Part shown: positions 25,667 through 33,872 of the stretch, one piece after another
Numbering within the stretch: the first letter of the stretch is position 1
Layout: each line of letters begins with the position of its first letter
Assembly (NCBI RefSeq): GCF_044542075.1
Contig: NZ_JBITTU010000002.1
Location: 1-64,000, forward strand
From: Leeuwenhoekiella sp044542075
GTDB taxonomy: Bacteria > Bacteroidota > Bacteroidia > Flavobacteriales > Flavobacteriaceae
Direction: 5' to 3'
DNA length: 64,000 bases
Translations under genes and position numbers: made by a program
The notes under the pieces: generated by a model
What the model saw: only the letters and a program-made list of their open reading frames with translations
The model's database searches: none
What the model was told of the DNA's origin: nothing

Positions 25667-26037
25667 AGTTCTAAAGGTAAATCATCTGGGTCTGAGAAAA
25701 AGGTAAAACGTTTCCTGGTATTAGGGTCTATGCGTATAGGCTCAGTTGATATTCCTTTAGATTGCAGTTCTTCAACTGCAGATTCAATATTTTCTACTGA
25801 AAATGCAAGGTGTCTTAGTCCGCAAGCTTCTGGTCTGGAGGTGCGTTGAGGCGAATTGGGAAATGAAAACAATTCAATAATATAGTTTCCATTTAAGGCG
25901 AGGTCTAATTTGTAAGATTTCCGTTCTGCGCGATAGGTTTCTTTGACGATTTCAAGATTTAAAACTTCAGTATAAAAATGTTTAGATTTTTTATAATCTG
26001 AACAAATTATGGCGGTGTGATGTAAGTTTTTAATCAT
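25654..26037 (-). CDS. VOC-family (glyoxalase-like) protein
   Basis: A 127-residue two-module vicinal-oxygen-chelate fold protein: HHTAIICSDYKKSKHFY at the start, a central ELFSFP, then LRHLAFSVENIESAV and the terminal FSDPDDLPLELYEL. Metal ligands expected are H6 or H7, E in ELFSF, H76 or thereabouts and E in LELYE. It most resembles the YaeR/SMU1112c-type subgroup; the substrate is unknown. It overlaps the convergent LLM oxidoreductase by 13 bases and lies upstream of nothing obvious in its pathway. Confidence 0.85.
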   Translation of the reverse strand: MIKNLHHTAIICSDYKKSKHFYTEVLNLEIVKETYRAERKSYKLDLALNGNYIIELFSFPNSPQRTSRPEACGLRHLAFSVENIESAVEELQSKGISTEPIRIDPNTRKRFTFFSDPDDLPLELYEL

Positions 26038-26055
26038 AATTTAAAGAAGATAACG

Positions 26056-26364
26056 CTAATGCCACAGGCAGTCCTGATAATCTGTGACCATATGAAATAG
26101 AAGTCCTATGGCAACCACGCGGGTTTTAGGAAAAATAACAAGAACCAGATATATTGCAATGGCCCAGTAGGTGTGTAGTGGATGAAAATTTATACTACAT
26201 CGATTGGGATCAAAGACTGGATTTGCCATTAGGTGGTCAAGATCTACAGCCATCGTTAGTAGCATAATCAACCAGGCTTTTTTCCAGTTTTTTCTAAAAA
26301 ACACCCAGGCAATTAACCCAGGTGCTATAAAATGTAAGCTGTAATGTATTACAGTTTGCAGCAT
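26056..26364 (-). CDS. DUF6122 family membrane protein
   Basis: A 102-residue protein with about four short membrane segments and conserved polar motifs: HYSLHF near the N-terminus, DLDHLMANPVFDPNRCS (about 42-58), FHPLHTYWA and FHMVTDYQDC. The buried His/Asp residues suggest a membrane metal hydrolase (LexA-unrelated, YdjM-like), but no function is established. It starts 3 bases after the stop of ybaB and is probably co-transcribed with it. Confidence 0.82.
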   Translation of the reverse strand: MLQTVIHYSLHFIAPGLIAWVFFRKNWKKAWLIMLLTMAVDLDHLMANPVFDPNRCSINFHPLHTYWAIAIYLVLVIFPKTRVVAIGLLFHMVTDYQDCLWH

Positions 26365-26367
26365 TTC

Positions 26368-26700
26368 TTATTTAAACATATCTAGACCGGGAATATCTGG
26401 CATTCCTTCTTTAGCAACAGCAGCTAATTCTTGATCGTAACTAGATTTCGCACGTGCTAGAGCTTTATTTAGAGTTAAAATCAGATAGTCTTCTAATTGT
26501 TCTTTATTACTTAGAAGTTCATCGTTAATCTCTATTTTTTTTACAGCTCCTGCAACGCTAACACTAACCTCGATGAGGTTATCGCTACTTTTCTCATCAA
26601 TATATACCGTTTCTAAGCGTTTTTTTGTGTCTTCGGCTTTTTGCTGAGCTTCTTTGATTTTGCCCATCATGCCCATCATATCTCCAAACATAATATTCAT
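26368..26700 (-). CDS. ybaB: YbaB/EbfC nucleoid-associated protein
   Basis: A 110-residue small DNA-binding protein: MGKIKEAQQKAEDTKKRLE N-terminal helix, then the conserved VSVAGAVKKIEINDELL strand region and a C-terminal helix with NKALARAKSSYDQE. Usual family length is 100-115. It forms dimers that bind DNA. In many bacteria it sits near recR; here recR is 36 kb away at 62908. Confidence 0.92.
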   Translation of the reverse strand: MNIMFGDMMGMMGKIKEAQQKAEDTKKRLETVYIDEKSSDNLIEVSVSVAGAVKKIEINDELLSNKEQLEDYLILTLNKALARAKSSYDQELAAVAKEGMPDIPGLDMFK

Positions 26701-26714
26701 TTAAAATTAAGTTT

Positions 26715-26722
26715 CAAAAGTA
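26715..26722 (-). promoter_or_regulatory. Probable -7 element TACTTTTG for ybaB
   Basis: An exact TAnnTTTG match on the minus strand, 15 bases upstream of the ybaB start. A second exact match, TAAATTTG, lies right beside it at 26723-26730. No clear -33 element. Confidence 0.5.
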
Positions 26723-26789
26723 CAAATTTAGTAGGCTAACTTTAGTGTAAGAATATTTAAAAAATGCTTAAGATATCTAGGATTACCTG

Positions 26790-26797
26790 TACTTTTG
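26790..26797 (+). promoter_or_regulatory. Probable -7 element TACTTTTG for the S9 peptidase gene
   Basis: An exact TAnnTTTG match. It covers the most upstream in-frame TTG (26795), so that TTG would not be transcribed and the true start must lie further down. Confidence 0.5.
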
Positions 26798-26824
26798 CAA
26801 ACTCTTAATAAATTGAAGAACACA

Positions 26825-28885
26825 TTGAAAAATCTCATTTTACCACCAGATGCTAAACAAATCCCGTACGAGTTAGAAAAACACGGTGACATACGTATAG
26901 ATGAATATTACTGGATGAATGAGCGAGATGCCCCAGAAGTCATTGCCTATTTAGAAGCCGAAAATAAATATTACGAAGAGATGACGGCGCATACAAAACC
27001 GCTACAACAAAAGTTGTTTGAGGAGATGAAAGCCCGAATTAAGGAGGACGACGAGAGTGTGCCTTTCAAGTATAATGGGTATTGGTATTACACGAAATAC
27101 GAAAAAGGAAAAAACTACCCACTCTATTGCCGAAGAAAAGAATTGATGCTCGCGCCAGAGGAAATAATGTTTGATAACAATGAGATGGCTCAAGGCTACT
27201 CGTATTTTAATCAAGCGGGATATTCAGTTTCAGAAAATAATGAAATTGCCGTTTTTGGTATAGACACCGTTAGTCGCAGGCAATATACACTTCAATTCAA
27301 AAATTTAAATACTAGCGAACTGTATTCTGAACGTATTGAGAATACCACAGGTAGAGCGGTGTGGGCCGGTGATAATAAAACTATTTTTTATACGCGTAAA
27401 GATCCGCAAACCTTGAGAAGTAGTCAGATATTTAAACATGTTTTAGGTACAGAAGCTATTGAAGATATTTTAGTTTTTGAAGAAAAAGATGAAACTTTTG
27501 ATGTAGGTGTATTTAAATCTAAATCTAGGGAATATTTGTTTATAGGTTCTTCAAGTACGCTTACCACAGAGTATTTATATGCAGAAGCTAAAGGTCCTAA
27601 TTTTGAATTTAAGATTTTACAAAAACGTACTAGAGGGTTAGAATATAGTGTCTCGCATTTTGAAGATTATTTTTATTTAGTCACTAACAAAGACAATGCG
27701 ACCAATTTTAAATTAATGAAAACACCCGTTTCTCATACTTCAAAAGAGAATTGGGTTGATGTAATACCACATCGAGAAGATACTTTACTGGAAGATGTTG
27801 AGATTTTTGAAGATTTTCTGGTTGTAGAGGAGCGTAATGATGGGTTGAATAAAATAAATATAAAGCGCTGGGATGGTACAGAAGATTATTACCTGCCATT
27901 TGATAATGAGACCTATACAGCATATACGGGGATAAACCCAGATTTTGACACGCACTTTTTACGCTATTCCTTCAATTCTTTAGATACACCACCTTCTGTA
28001 ATCTCTTTTAATATGGTTACAAAAGAGAAAGAAGTTTTAAAGGAAATTGAAGTGCTGGGCGGAGCATTTAACAAAGAAAACTATGAGTCTAAGCGAATAT
28101 GGGCTACAGCTAAAGATGGTGTAAAAGTGCCAATATCATTAGTCTATAAAAAAGGAATTCAATTAGATGGAAAAAATCCTGTCTTACAATACGCCTACGG
28201 AAGTTATGGTATTACTACAGATCCCTCCTTTTCTACATCACGTTTAAGTTTACTTGACGCAGGTTTTATATTTGCAATCGCGCATATACGAGGCGAAGAA
28301 TATATGGGACGTCATTGGTATGAAGACGGAAAACTGTTGCGCAAGATGAATACTTTTACAGATTTTATAGCGTGCTCAGAATATTTGATTGTTGAGGGGT
28401 ATACGAGTAGTGACAATTTGTATGCTTATGGTGGTTCTGCCGGGGGCTTGCTTATGGGAGCTGTAATAAATATGGCACCGCACCTATATCACGGCATTAT
28501 TGCAGCAGTACCTTTTGTAGATGTAGTTACTACCATGCTTGATGATAGTATACCACTTACCACATCAGAATATGATGAGTGGGGAAATCCTAATGATAAG
28601 GAGTATTATGATTATATGAAGTCTTATTCACCGTATGATCAGGTTAAAGTTCAGGAATACCCAAATATACTGGTGACGACAGGTTATCACGATAGCCAGG
28701 TACAGTATTGGGAACCGGCTAAATGGGTTGCTCGTCTACGGGATAAAAATACTGCAAATACAAAAATTTACTTCAATACAAATATGGATGCAGGACACGG
28801 CGGGGCATCAGGACGATTTGAAGCACTAAAAGAGACTGCACAGGATTATGCATTTTTAATTGATTTAGCAGGAAAAACCAAGTAA
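26825..28885 (+). CDS. S9-family oligopeptidase (protease II, PtrB-like)
   Basis: A prolyl-oligopeptidase-family serine peptidase that cleaves short peptides, in this subgroup after Arg/Lys. It has an N-terminal propeller (about 60-400; WMNERD, YYEEMTAHT, WWAGDN-like repeats) and a C-terminal alpha/beta hydrolase with catalytic Ser in GGSAGGLLMG, Asp in the VTTGYHDSQV region and His in DAGHGG. No signal peptide, so cytoplasmic. The frame opens at a TTG at 26795, but that overlaps a promoter element. The TTG at 26825 gives the family-typical start LKNLILPPDAK; there is no ATG before the conserved region. About 686 residues, normal for the family. Confidence 0.9.
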   Translation: MKNLILPPDAKQIPYELEKHGDIRIDEYYWMNERDAPEVIAYLEAENKYYEEMTAHTKPLQQKLFEEMKARIKEDDESVPFKYNGYWYYTKYEKGKNYPLYCRRKELMLAPEEIMFDNNEMAQGYSYFNQAGYSVSENNEIAVFGIDTVSRRQYTLQFKNLNTSELYSERIENTTGRAVWAGDNKTIFYTRKDPQTLRSSQIFKHVLGTEAIEDILVFEEKDETFDVGVFKSKSREYLFIGSSSTLTTEYLYAEAKGPNFEFKILQKRTRGLEYSVSHFEDYFYLVTNKDNATNFKLMKTPVSHTSKENWVDVIPHREDTLLEDVEIFEDFLVVEERNDGLNKINIKRWDGTEDYYLPFDNETYTAYTGINPDFDTHFLRYSFNSLDTPPSVISFNMVTKEKEVLKEIEVLGGAFNKENYESKRIWATAKDGVKVPISLVYKKGIQLDGKNPVLQYAYGSYGITTDPSFSTSRLSLLDAGFIFAIAHIRGEEYMGRHWYEDGKLLRKMNTFTDFIACSEYLIVEGYTSSDNLYAYGGSAGGLLMGAVINMAPHLYHGIIAAVPFVDVVTTMLDDSIPLTTSEYDEWGNPNDKEYYDYMKSYSPYDQVKVQEYPNILVTTGYHDSQVQYWEPAKWVARLRDKNTANTKIYFNTNMDAGHGGASGRFEALKETAQDYAFLIDLAGKTK

Positions 28886-28900
28886 TTCAAATATTTCCTG

Positions 28901-28908
28901 TAAATTTG
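28901..28908 (+). promoter_or_regulatory. Probable -7 element TAAATTTG
   Basis: An exact TAnnTTTG match 60 bases upstream of the PLP enzyme gene at 28969. Confidence 0.5.
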
Positions 28909-28968
28909 CAAGGTTTAAATAACGGTTTTAGGAAATACTAAAAGAGCACTCGAAACGATTATTCTTCT

Positions 28969-30009
28969 ATGAAAGAACACCTTAACGTTTATAATGACGT
29001 CTTGAAGTTGATAGGGAACACTCCCCTAATACGATTAAACAGAATTACAAAAGACCTTCCGGGATCTTATTTTGCTAAGGTAGAGGCTTATAATCCGGGT
29101 AATTCTTCTAAAGATCGTATAGCATTATATATTATAGAGGATGCAGAGCGCAAAGGTATTTTAAAGCCTGGCGATACAATTATTGAAACTACTTCTGGTA
29201 ACACGGGGTTTAGTATAGCAATGGTGAGTATCATAAAAGGATATAAATGTATTCTTGCCGTAAGTTCAAAATCTTCAAAAGATAAAATTGATGCGTTGCG
29301 TACAATGGGAGCTAAAGTATATGTTTGTCCTGCAAATGTTGCCGCAGATGATCCCAGATCGTATTACCAGGTAGCAAAACGTATTCACAGTGAGACAGAG
29401 GGTTCTGTCTATATCAACCAATATTTTAATAAATTAAATGCTGAAGCGCATTACATGTCTTCGGGTCCCGAAATTTGGGAACAAACAGAAGGGAAAATAA
29501 CACATTTAGTGGCGTGCAGTGGTACAGGTGGAACAATATCTGGTACAGCACGTTATTTAAAAGAACAAAATCCAAACATTCGCATTTTGGGTATTGACGC
29601 TTTTGGAAGTGTACTTAAAAAATATCACGAGACTAAGGAACTAGACAAAAATGAGATTTATCCATATCGTATAGAAGGATTGGGAAAAAATCTTATTCCA
29701 TCTGCCACAGACTTTGATGCGATAGATTATTTTGAGAAAGTTTCTGACGAAGATAGTGCGCATACTGCACGTAGAATAGCAAGAACAGAAGGGTTGTTTG
29801 TGGGTTACACAAGTGGTGCTGCTTTACAGGGAACCTTACAAATGGCAGAGCACGGAGAATTTGACGAAAATAGTAAAGTAGTTATTATTTTTCCTGATCA
29901 CGGTAGAAGTTATATGAGTAAAATTTATAGCGATGATTGGATGAATGAGCAGGGCTTCTTTGATAGTCAAAACGAAATTGCTGTTGATAAGATTGAATTT
30001 GTAAAATAG
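28969..30009 (+). CDS. PLP-dependent cysteine synthase / cystathionine beta-synthase family enzyme
   Basis: A 346-residue fold-type II PLP enzyme. The PLP-binding K48 lies in NPGNSSKDR, the substrate loop TSGNTG follows near residue 77, and the phosphate-binding GTGGTISG is near residue 181. The catalytic core matches O-acetylserine sulfhydrylase/CBS, but there are no C-terminal CBS domains. Start and size are normal. The reaction is either cysteine synthesis from O-acetylserine or cystathionine formation from serine and homocysteine; the sequence alone does not decide. It has its own promoter and neighbours of unrelated function. Confidence 0.9.
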   Translation: MKEHLNVYNDVLKLIGNTPLIRLNRITKDLPGSYFAKVEAYNPGNSSKDRIALYIIEDAERKGILKPGDTIIETTSGNTGFSIAMVSIIKGYKCILAVSSKSSKDKIDALRTMGAKVYVCPANVAADDPRSYYQVAKRIHSETEGSVYINQYFNKLNAEAHYMSSGPEIWEQTEGKITHLVACSGTGGTISGTARYLKEQNPNIRILGIDAFGSVLKKYHETKELDKNEIYPYRIEGLGKNLIPSATDFDAIDYFEKVSDEDSAHTARRIARTEGLFVGYTSGAALQGTLQMAEHGEFDENSKVVIIFPDHGRSYMSKIYSDDWMNEQGFFDSQNEIAVDKIEFVK

Positions 30010-30136
30010 TGTATTTTCGCACATTATTTATAGGTTTATTTTAGGCGACATTGTAAATACATAATCCTTAAATTGATAAGAAATTAGAATGAATTACAAG
30101 AAGCATAGTAATGTGTTATTGTAGGAATATTGATGT

Positions 30137-31396
30137 ATGAGAGACTTATTTGACAAAATTTATAAGGACAAAGGTCCTTTAGGTAAATGGGCAGAGCAAG
30201 CAGAGGGATATTTTGTGTTCCCAAAATTAGAAGGGCCTATTTCTAACAGAATGAAATTTAGAGGTAAAGATGTGATTACCTGGAGTATTAATGACTACTT
30301 AGGTCTTGCAAACCATCCCGAGGTACGTAAAGTAGATGCTGAGGCAGCTGCAGATTATGGTTCGGCGTATCCAATGGGAGCACGTATGATGAGCGGTCAC
30401 ACTACATTACACGAGCAATTGCAGACAGAACTTGCTGCATTTGTAAATAAGGAAGCGGCCTACCTTTTAAATTTTGGTTATCAGGGTATGGTTTCTACCA
30501 TAGATGCTTTAGTTTCTAAGGATGATATTATCGTTTACGATGTTGATGCACACGCATGTATTATAGATGGTGTACGCCTGCATATGGGTAAACGTTTTAC
30601 CTACAAGCACAACGATATTGAAAGTATCGAAAAGAATTTACAACGTGCAACCAAACTTGCAGAGCAAACTGGTGGAGGAATCCTTCTTATTTCAGAAGGT
30701 GTTTTTGGAATGCGTGGTGAGCAAGGTCGTTTAAAGGAAATTGTTGAGCTTAAAGAAAAATACAATTTTAGATTGTTTGTTGACGATGCTCACGGTTTTG
30801 GTACATTAGGAGCAACAGGTGCTGGAGCTGGAGAAGAGCAAGGGATACAGAATAAAATAGATGTCTATTTTGCAACGTTTGCTAAGTCTATGGCAAGTAC
30901 TGGAGCCTTCATTGCTGCAGATAAAGAAATAATAGATTATTTAAAGTACAACTTACGTTCTCAGATGTTTGCAAAATCATTGCAGATGCAGTTAGTTGTA
31001 GGTGCGTTAAAACGTTTAGATATGTTGCGCTCTATGCCAGAACTTCGCAGTAAGTTGTGGGAGAATGTAAATGCTTTACAAAGCGGTCTTAAAAAACGAG
31101 GATTTGATATAGGTACTACACAGAGTTGTGTGACTCCCGTATACTTAAAAGGTAGTATACCTGAAGCAATGGCTTTAGTAAAAGATCTTCGTGAAAATCA
31201 CGGTATTTTCTGTTCAATAGTGGTGTATCCTGTAATACCTAAAGGATTAATTTTATTGAGATTAATACCTACAGCTTCTCATACATTAGAAGATGTTGAA
31301 GAAACTTTAGTTGCGTTTGCTGCAATTAGAGAGCGTCTTGAGAATGGAACATACAAAAGGTTATCTGCAGGAGTGCAGGCTTCTATGGAAGCTTAG
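30137..31396 (+). CDS. Alpha-oxoamine synthase, probably serine palmitoyltransferase
   Basis: A 419-residue fold-type I PLP enzyme of the alpha-oxoamine synthase family. The PLP lysine is K250 in TFAKSMASTGAF. Other family motifs are NDYLGLANHP (about 52-61), MGARMMSGHT, NFGYQG and DDAHGFGTLG. In Bacteroidota the closest common member condenses L-serine and a fatty acyl-CoA to make sphingolipids (Spt). 2-Amino-3-ketobutyrate CoA ligase is the main alternative. It is slightly longer than the usual 395-400 because of the N-terminal KWAEQAEGYFVFPKLEGP segment seen in flavobacterial Spt-like proteins. A terminator follows. Confidence 0.85.
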   Translation: MRDLFDKIYKDKGPLGKWAEQAEGYFVFPKLEGPISNRMKFRGKDVITWSINDYLGLANHPEVRKVDAEAAADYGSAYPMGARMMSGHTTLHEQLQTELAAFVNKEAAYLLNFGYQGMVSTIDALVSKDDIIVYDVDAHACIIDGVRLHMGKRFTYKHNDIESIEKNLQRATKLAEQTGGGILLISEGVFGMRGEQGRLKEIVELKEKYNFRLFVDDAHGFGTLGATGAGAGEEQGIQNKIDVYFATFAKSMASTGAFIAADKEIIDYLKYNLRSQMFAKSLQMQLVVGALKRLDMLRSMPELRSKLWENVNALQSGLKKRGFDIGTTQSCVTPVYLKGSIPEAMALVKDLRENHGIFCSIVVYPVIPKGLILLRLIPTASHTLEDVEETLVAFAAIRERLENGTYKRLSAGVQASMEA

Positions 31397-31418
31397 CAAA
31401 CCTTTAAAACCAATATAT

Positions 31419-31450
31419 AAACCCGATTCAGTAATGACTCGGGTTTTTTT
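31419..31450 (+). terminator. Terminator after the oxoamine synthase gene
   Basis: A stem AACCCGA (31420-31426) / TCGGGTT (31439-31445) followed by a seven-T run. Confidence 0.78.
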
Positions 31451-31473
31451 AGATCAAAGAATTAATTCCCGGT

Positions 31474-33600
31474 ATGCGTTTTAAATACTCCTGGTTGTAC
31501 TATACAAATTTTAAACTACGGTTTATATATATATTAATATGCTCGTTAATAGTCTCTTTTAAAGGCATCGTTGCTCAGGATAGGATTCCAATAGCAAAGA
31601 AGTCAAACGCCTTAATAAAAGAATCTAGTGCATATCTATTACAACATGCATATAATCCTGTAAACTGGTACCCTTGGAATGTGGAGGCTTTTGATAAAGC
31701 TACATCAGAAAATAAACTTATTGTCTTGAGCATAGGTTTTTCTTCTTGTCATTGGTGTCACGTGATGAATGAAGAATCTTTTGAAAATGATGAGGTTGCT
31801 GAATTTATGAATGCCAACTTTGTTTCTATAAAAGTTGATCGGGAAGAAAAACCAGATGTTGATCAGGTTTATATGACTGCGCTTCAGCTTATAAAAGGGA
31901 GTGGCGGTTGGCCTTTAAATATGATCTTACTTCCTGATGGAAGCCCAATTTATGGAAGCACTTATTTACCTAAAGATGAATGGATAAAAACTTTAAGTCA
32001 GATCTTAAAACTTTATAAAGAAAATCCTGAAAAAGTAAAAAGTATTTCAGCGCAGATTGTTTCTGGAGTACAATCAAATTCGATAATAGCAAATACAAAT
32101 TTGCCTGGTAAATCATATAAAGAATCGCTTGATTTGGCTGTTCATAAACTCAAGACAAATTGGGATTTAAAAAATGGGGGAGAGGGTTCTGAAGATAAAT
32201 TCCCAAAACCGGTAAATCTTGATTTTCTACTTGATTATGTTGTGTCATACACAGATAATGAAGCTAAAGAATTTTTGAAATTAACTCTAAATCAGATAGC
32301 AAATAAGGGATTATGGGATCATGTAGGAGGAGGCTTCTTTAGATACAGTACAGACAGTAAATGGCAACTCCCACATTTTGAGAAAATGCTTTACGACAAT
32401 GCACAGCTTATCAGCACCTTTTCTAAAGCCTATCGCATCTTTAAAGATTCTATCTATAAGAAAAAAGTTTACGAGACATTTTCTTTTTTAGAACAACAAA
32501 TGAAGAATGAAGATGGTGGGTATGCAGCATCTCTTAATGCAGATACAAACGGCGAAGAAGGAGGAAGTTATTTATGGAGTTTTGATGAATTACGAAAAAA
32601 TATTCCGGCAGATGAGTTAATTGTTTTTAGTACATACTACGCAATTGATTTTAACGATACTAAAGGTAAAACGCTACTTATTCCAGATTTAGATAGTGAA
32701 GCAATCATTTTAAAAGAATACAAATTAACAACATCTCAATTCTCAAAGCTCAAATCTAAATGGATACAGAATTTACGTGACGCATTCTATTTGAAAAAGC
32801 AACCAGATTTAGATACTAAGGTAATTACATCTTGGAATTCACTCTTAGTTACTGCATATATAGATGCTTATAAAACATTTGAAGACAATGATTTTTTAGT
32901 GAAGGCTGAAAAACTTTATGGTTATTTAATTAAAGACGTTACGGGTAAAAAAAATGTAGAGCATATTGTAAACAGCAATGGGCAGTCTGATTTATACCTT
33001 CAAGATTATGCCTATTTATTGCGAGCATCACTAAATCTATATGAAGTAACCCTTAATCAACAGTATTTAAATACTGCTTTAGAGCTTGAAAAGGAAGTAC
33101 GTATTCATTTTTTAGACACATCTCATAGGTTTTATAAGTATTCAACAAACGAAGAATTACTTACTTCAATTTATAAATTAGACGATGGAGTATTGCCTTC
33201 GGGAAACGCTGTTATGGCATTTTCATTATTTAATTTAGGCACATTGCTTTCTAACGAGAAAATGCTTAATCAGTATATTTTAATGTTAGAAGGTGCACAA
33301 GAGTCATTAATTGATTACCCCGCAAATTATGGGTTGTGGAATACGCTAACACTTTTTAATTCCCGGCCTTTCTTTGAGGTTGTGGTTGTTGGGTTAGATG
33401 CGTTGCCTAAGTTACGCGAACTTTATAGTATGCCTATTACAAATGCTTTCATATATGCATCGCAACAAGAATCAGAATTAAAACTCTTTGAAAACAGGTT
33501 TGAGGAAAATGAAACCTGGATTTATGTTTGCACATCTTACGCATGTAAAATACCAGTTAATACACCTGAAGAAGCTCTAGATCTTCTTAAGAGTGACTGA
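31474..33600 (+). CDS. Exported DUF255 thioredoxin-like protein (YyaL/SPATA20 family)
   Basis: A 708-residue protein. Residues of about 40-200 form the DUF255 thioredoxin-like domain, with C92-H-W-C95 in SSCHWCHVM and GGWPLNMILLPDG. The rest (about 230-700) is an alpha/alpha-barrel domain as in N-acylglucosamine epimerases (GGGFFRYSTD, HFEKMLYDNA, LPSGNAVMA). Cytoplasmic relatives begin directly at the NALI...SSAYLLQHA-type motif. Here a hydrophobic segment at about 15-35 (FIYILICSLIVSF, ending IVAQ) looks like a signal peptide, so this copy may be exported. Its biochemical role is not established. Confidence 0.85.
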   Translation: MRFKYSWLYYTNFKLRFIYILICSLIVSFKGIVAQDRIPIAKKSNALIKESSAYLLQHAYNPVNWYPWNVEAFDKATSENKLIVLSIGFSSCHWCHVMNEESFENDEVAEFMNANFVSIKVDREEKPDVDQVYMTALQLIKGSGGWPLNMILLPDGSPIYGSTYLPKDEWIKTLSQILKLYKENPEKVKSISAQIVSGVQSNSIIANTNLPGKSYKESLDLAVHKLKTNWDLKNGGEGSEDKFPKPVNLDFLLDYVVSYTDNEAKEFLKLTLNQIANKGLWDHVGGGFFRYSTDSKWQLPHFEKMLYDNAQLISTFSKAYRIFKDSIYKKKVYETFSFLEQQMKNEDGGYAASLNADTNGEEGGSYLWSFDELRKNIPADELIVFSTYYAIDFNDTKGKTLLIPDLDSEAIILKEYKLTTSQFSKLKSKWIQNLRDAFYLKKQPDLDTKVITSWNSLLVTAYIDAYKTFEDNDFLVKAEKLYGYLIKDVTGKKNVEHIVNSNGQSDLYLQDYAYLLRASLNLYEVTLNQQYLNTALELEKEVRIHFLDTSHRFYKYSTNEELLTSIYKLDDGVLPSGNAVMAFSLFNLGTLLSNEKMLNQYILMLEGAQESLIDYPANYGLWNTLTLFNSRPFFEVVVVGLDALPKLRELYSMPITNAFIYASQQESELKLFENRFEENETWIYVCTSYACKIPVNTPEEALDLLKSD

Positions 33601-33872
33601 AACAATTCTTTAAACGAACTGTTTTATAATTCTAGTTTGTTAAATAATGATTAATTATTTGACCAAACGTGTCTATATATAACTTCAAAAAGCTCTTTTA
33701 GCACTATATCTATTACAAACTTTTTCTACTTCAGCCCCTTTTGTTTCAATTGAAATGTCATTAGCCTATCCGCAGATGTTATATGTCGAAATTGTTTCTT
33801 TCAATATTGATTTATGAACAACTTTATTGTGAATTAAAATTTTAATAATTAATTAACTCAAACTTAAACAAG

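Noticed and set aside
30137..31396. 2-Amino-3-ketobutyrate CoA ligase
   Set aside because: Same family, but the N-terminal extension and Bacteroidota context fit serine palmitoyltransferase better; kept only as an alternative.
33744..33755. 12-bp palindrome TTTCAATTGAAA upstream of SusC
   Set aside because: Short, AT-rich and likely by chance in this sequence.
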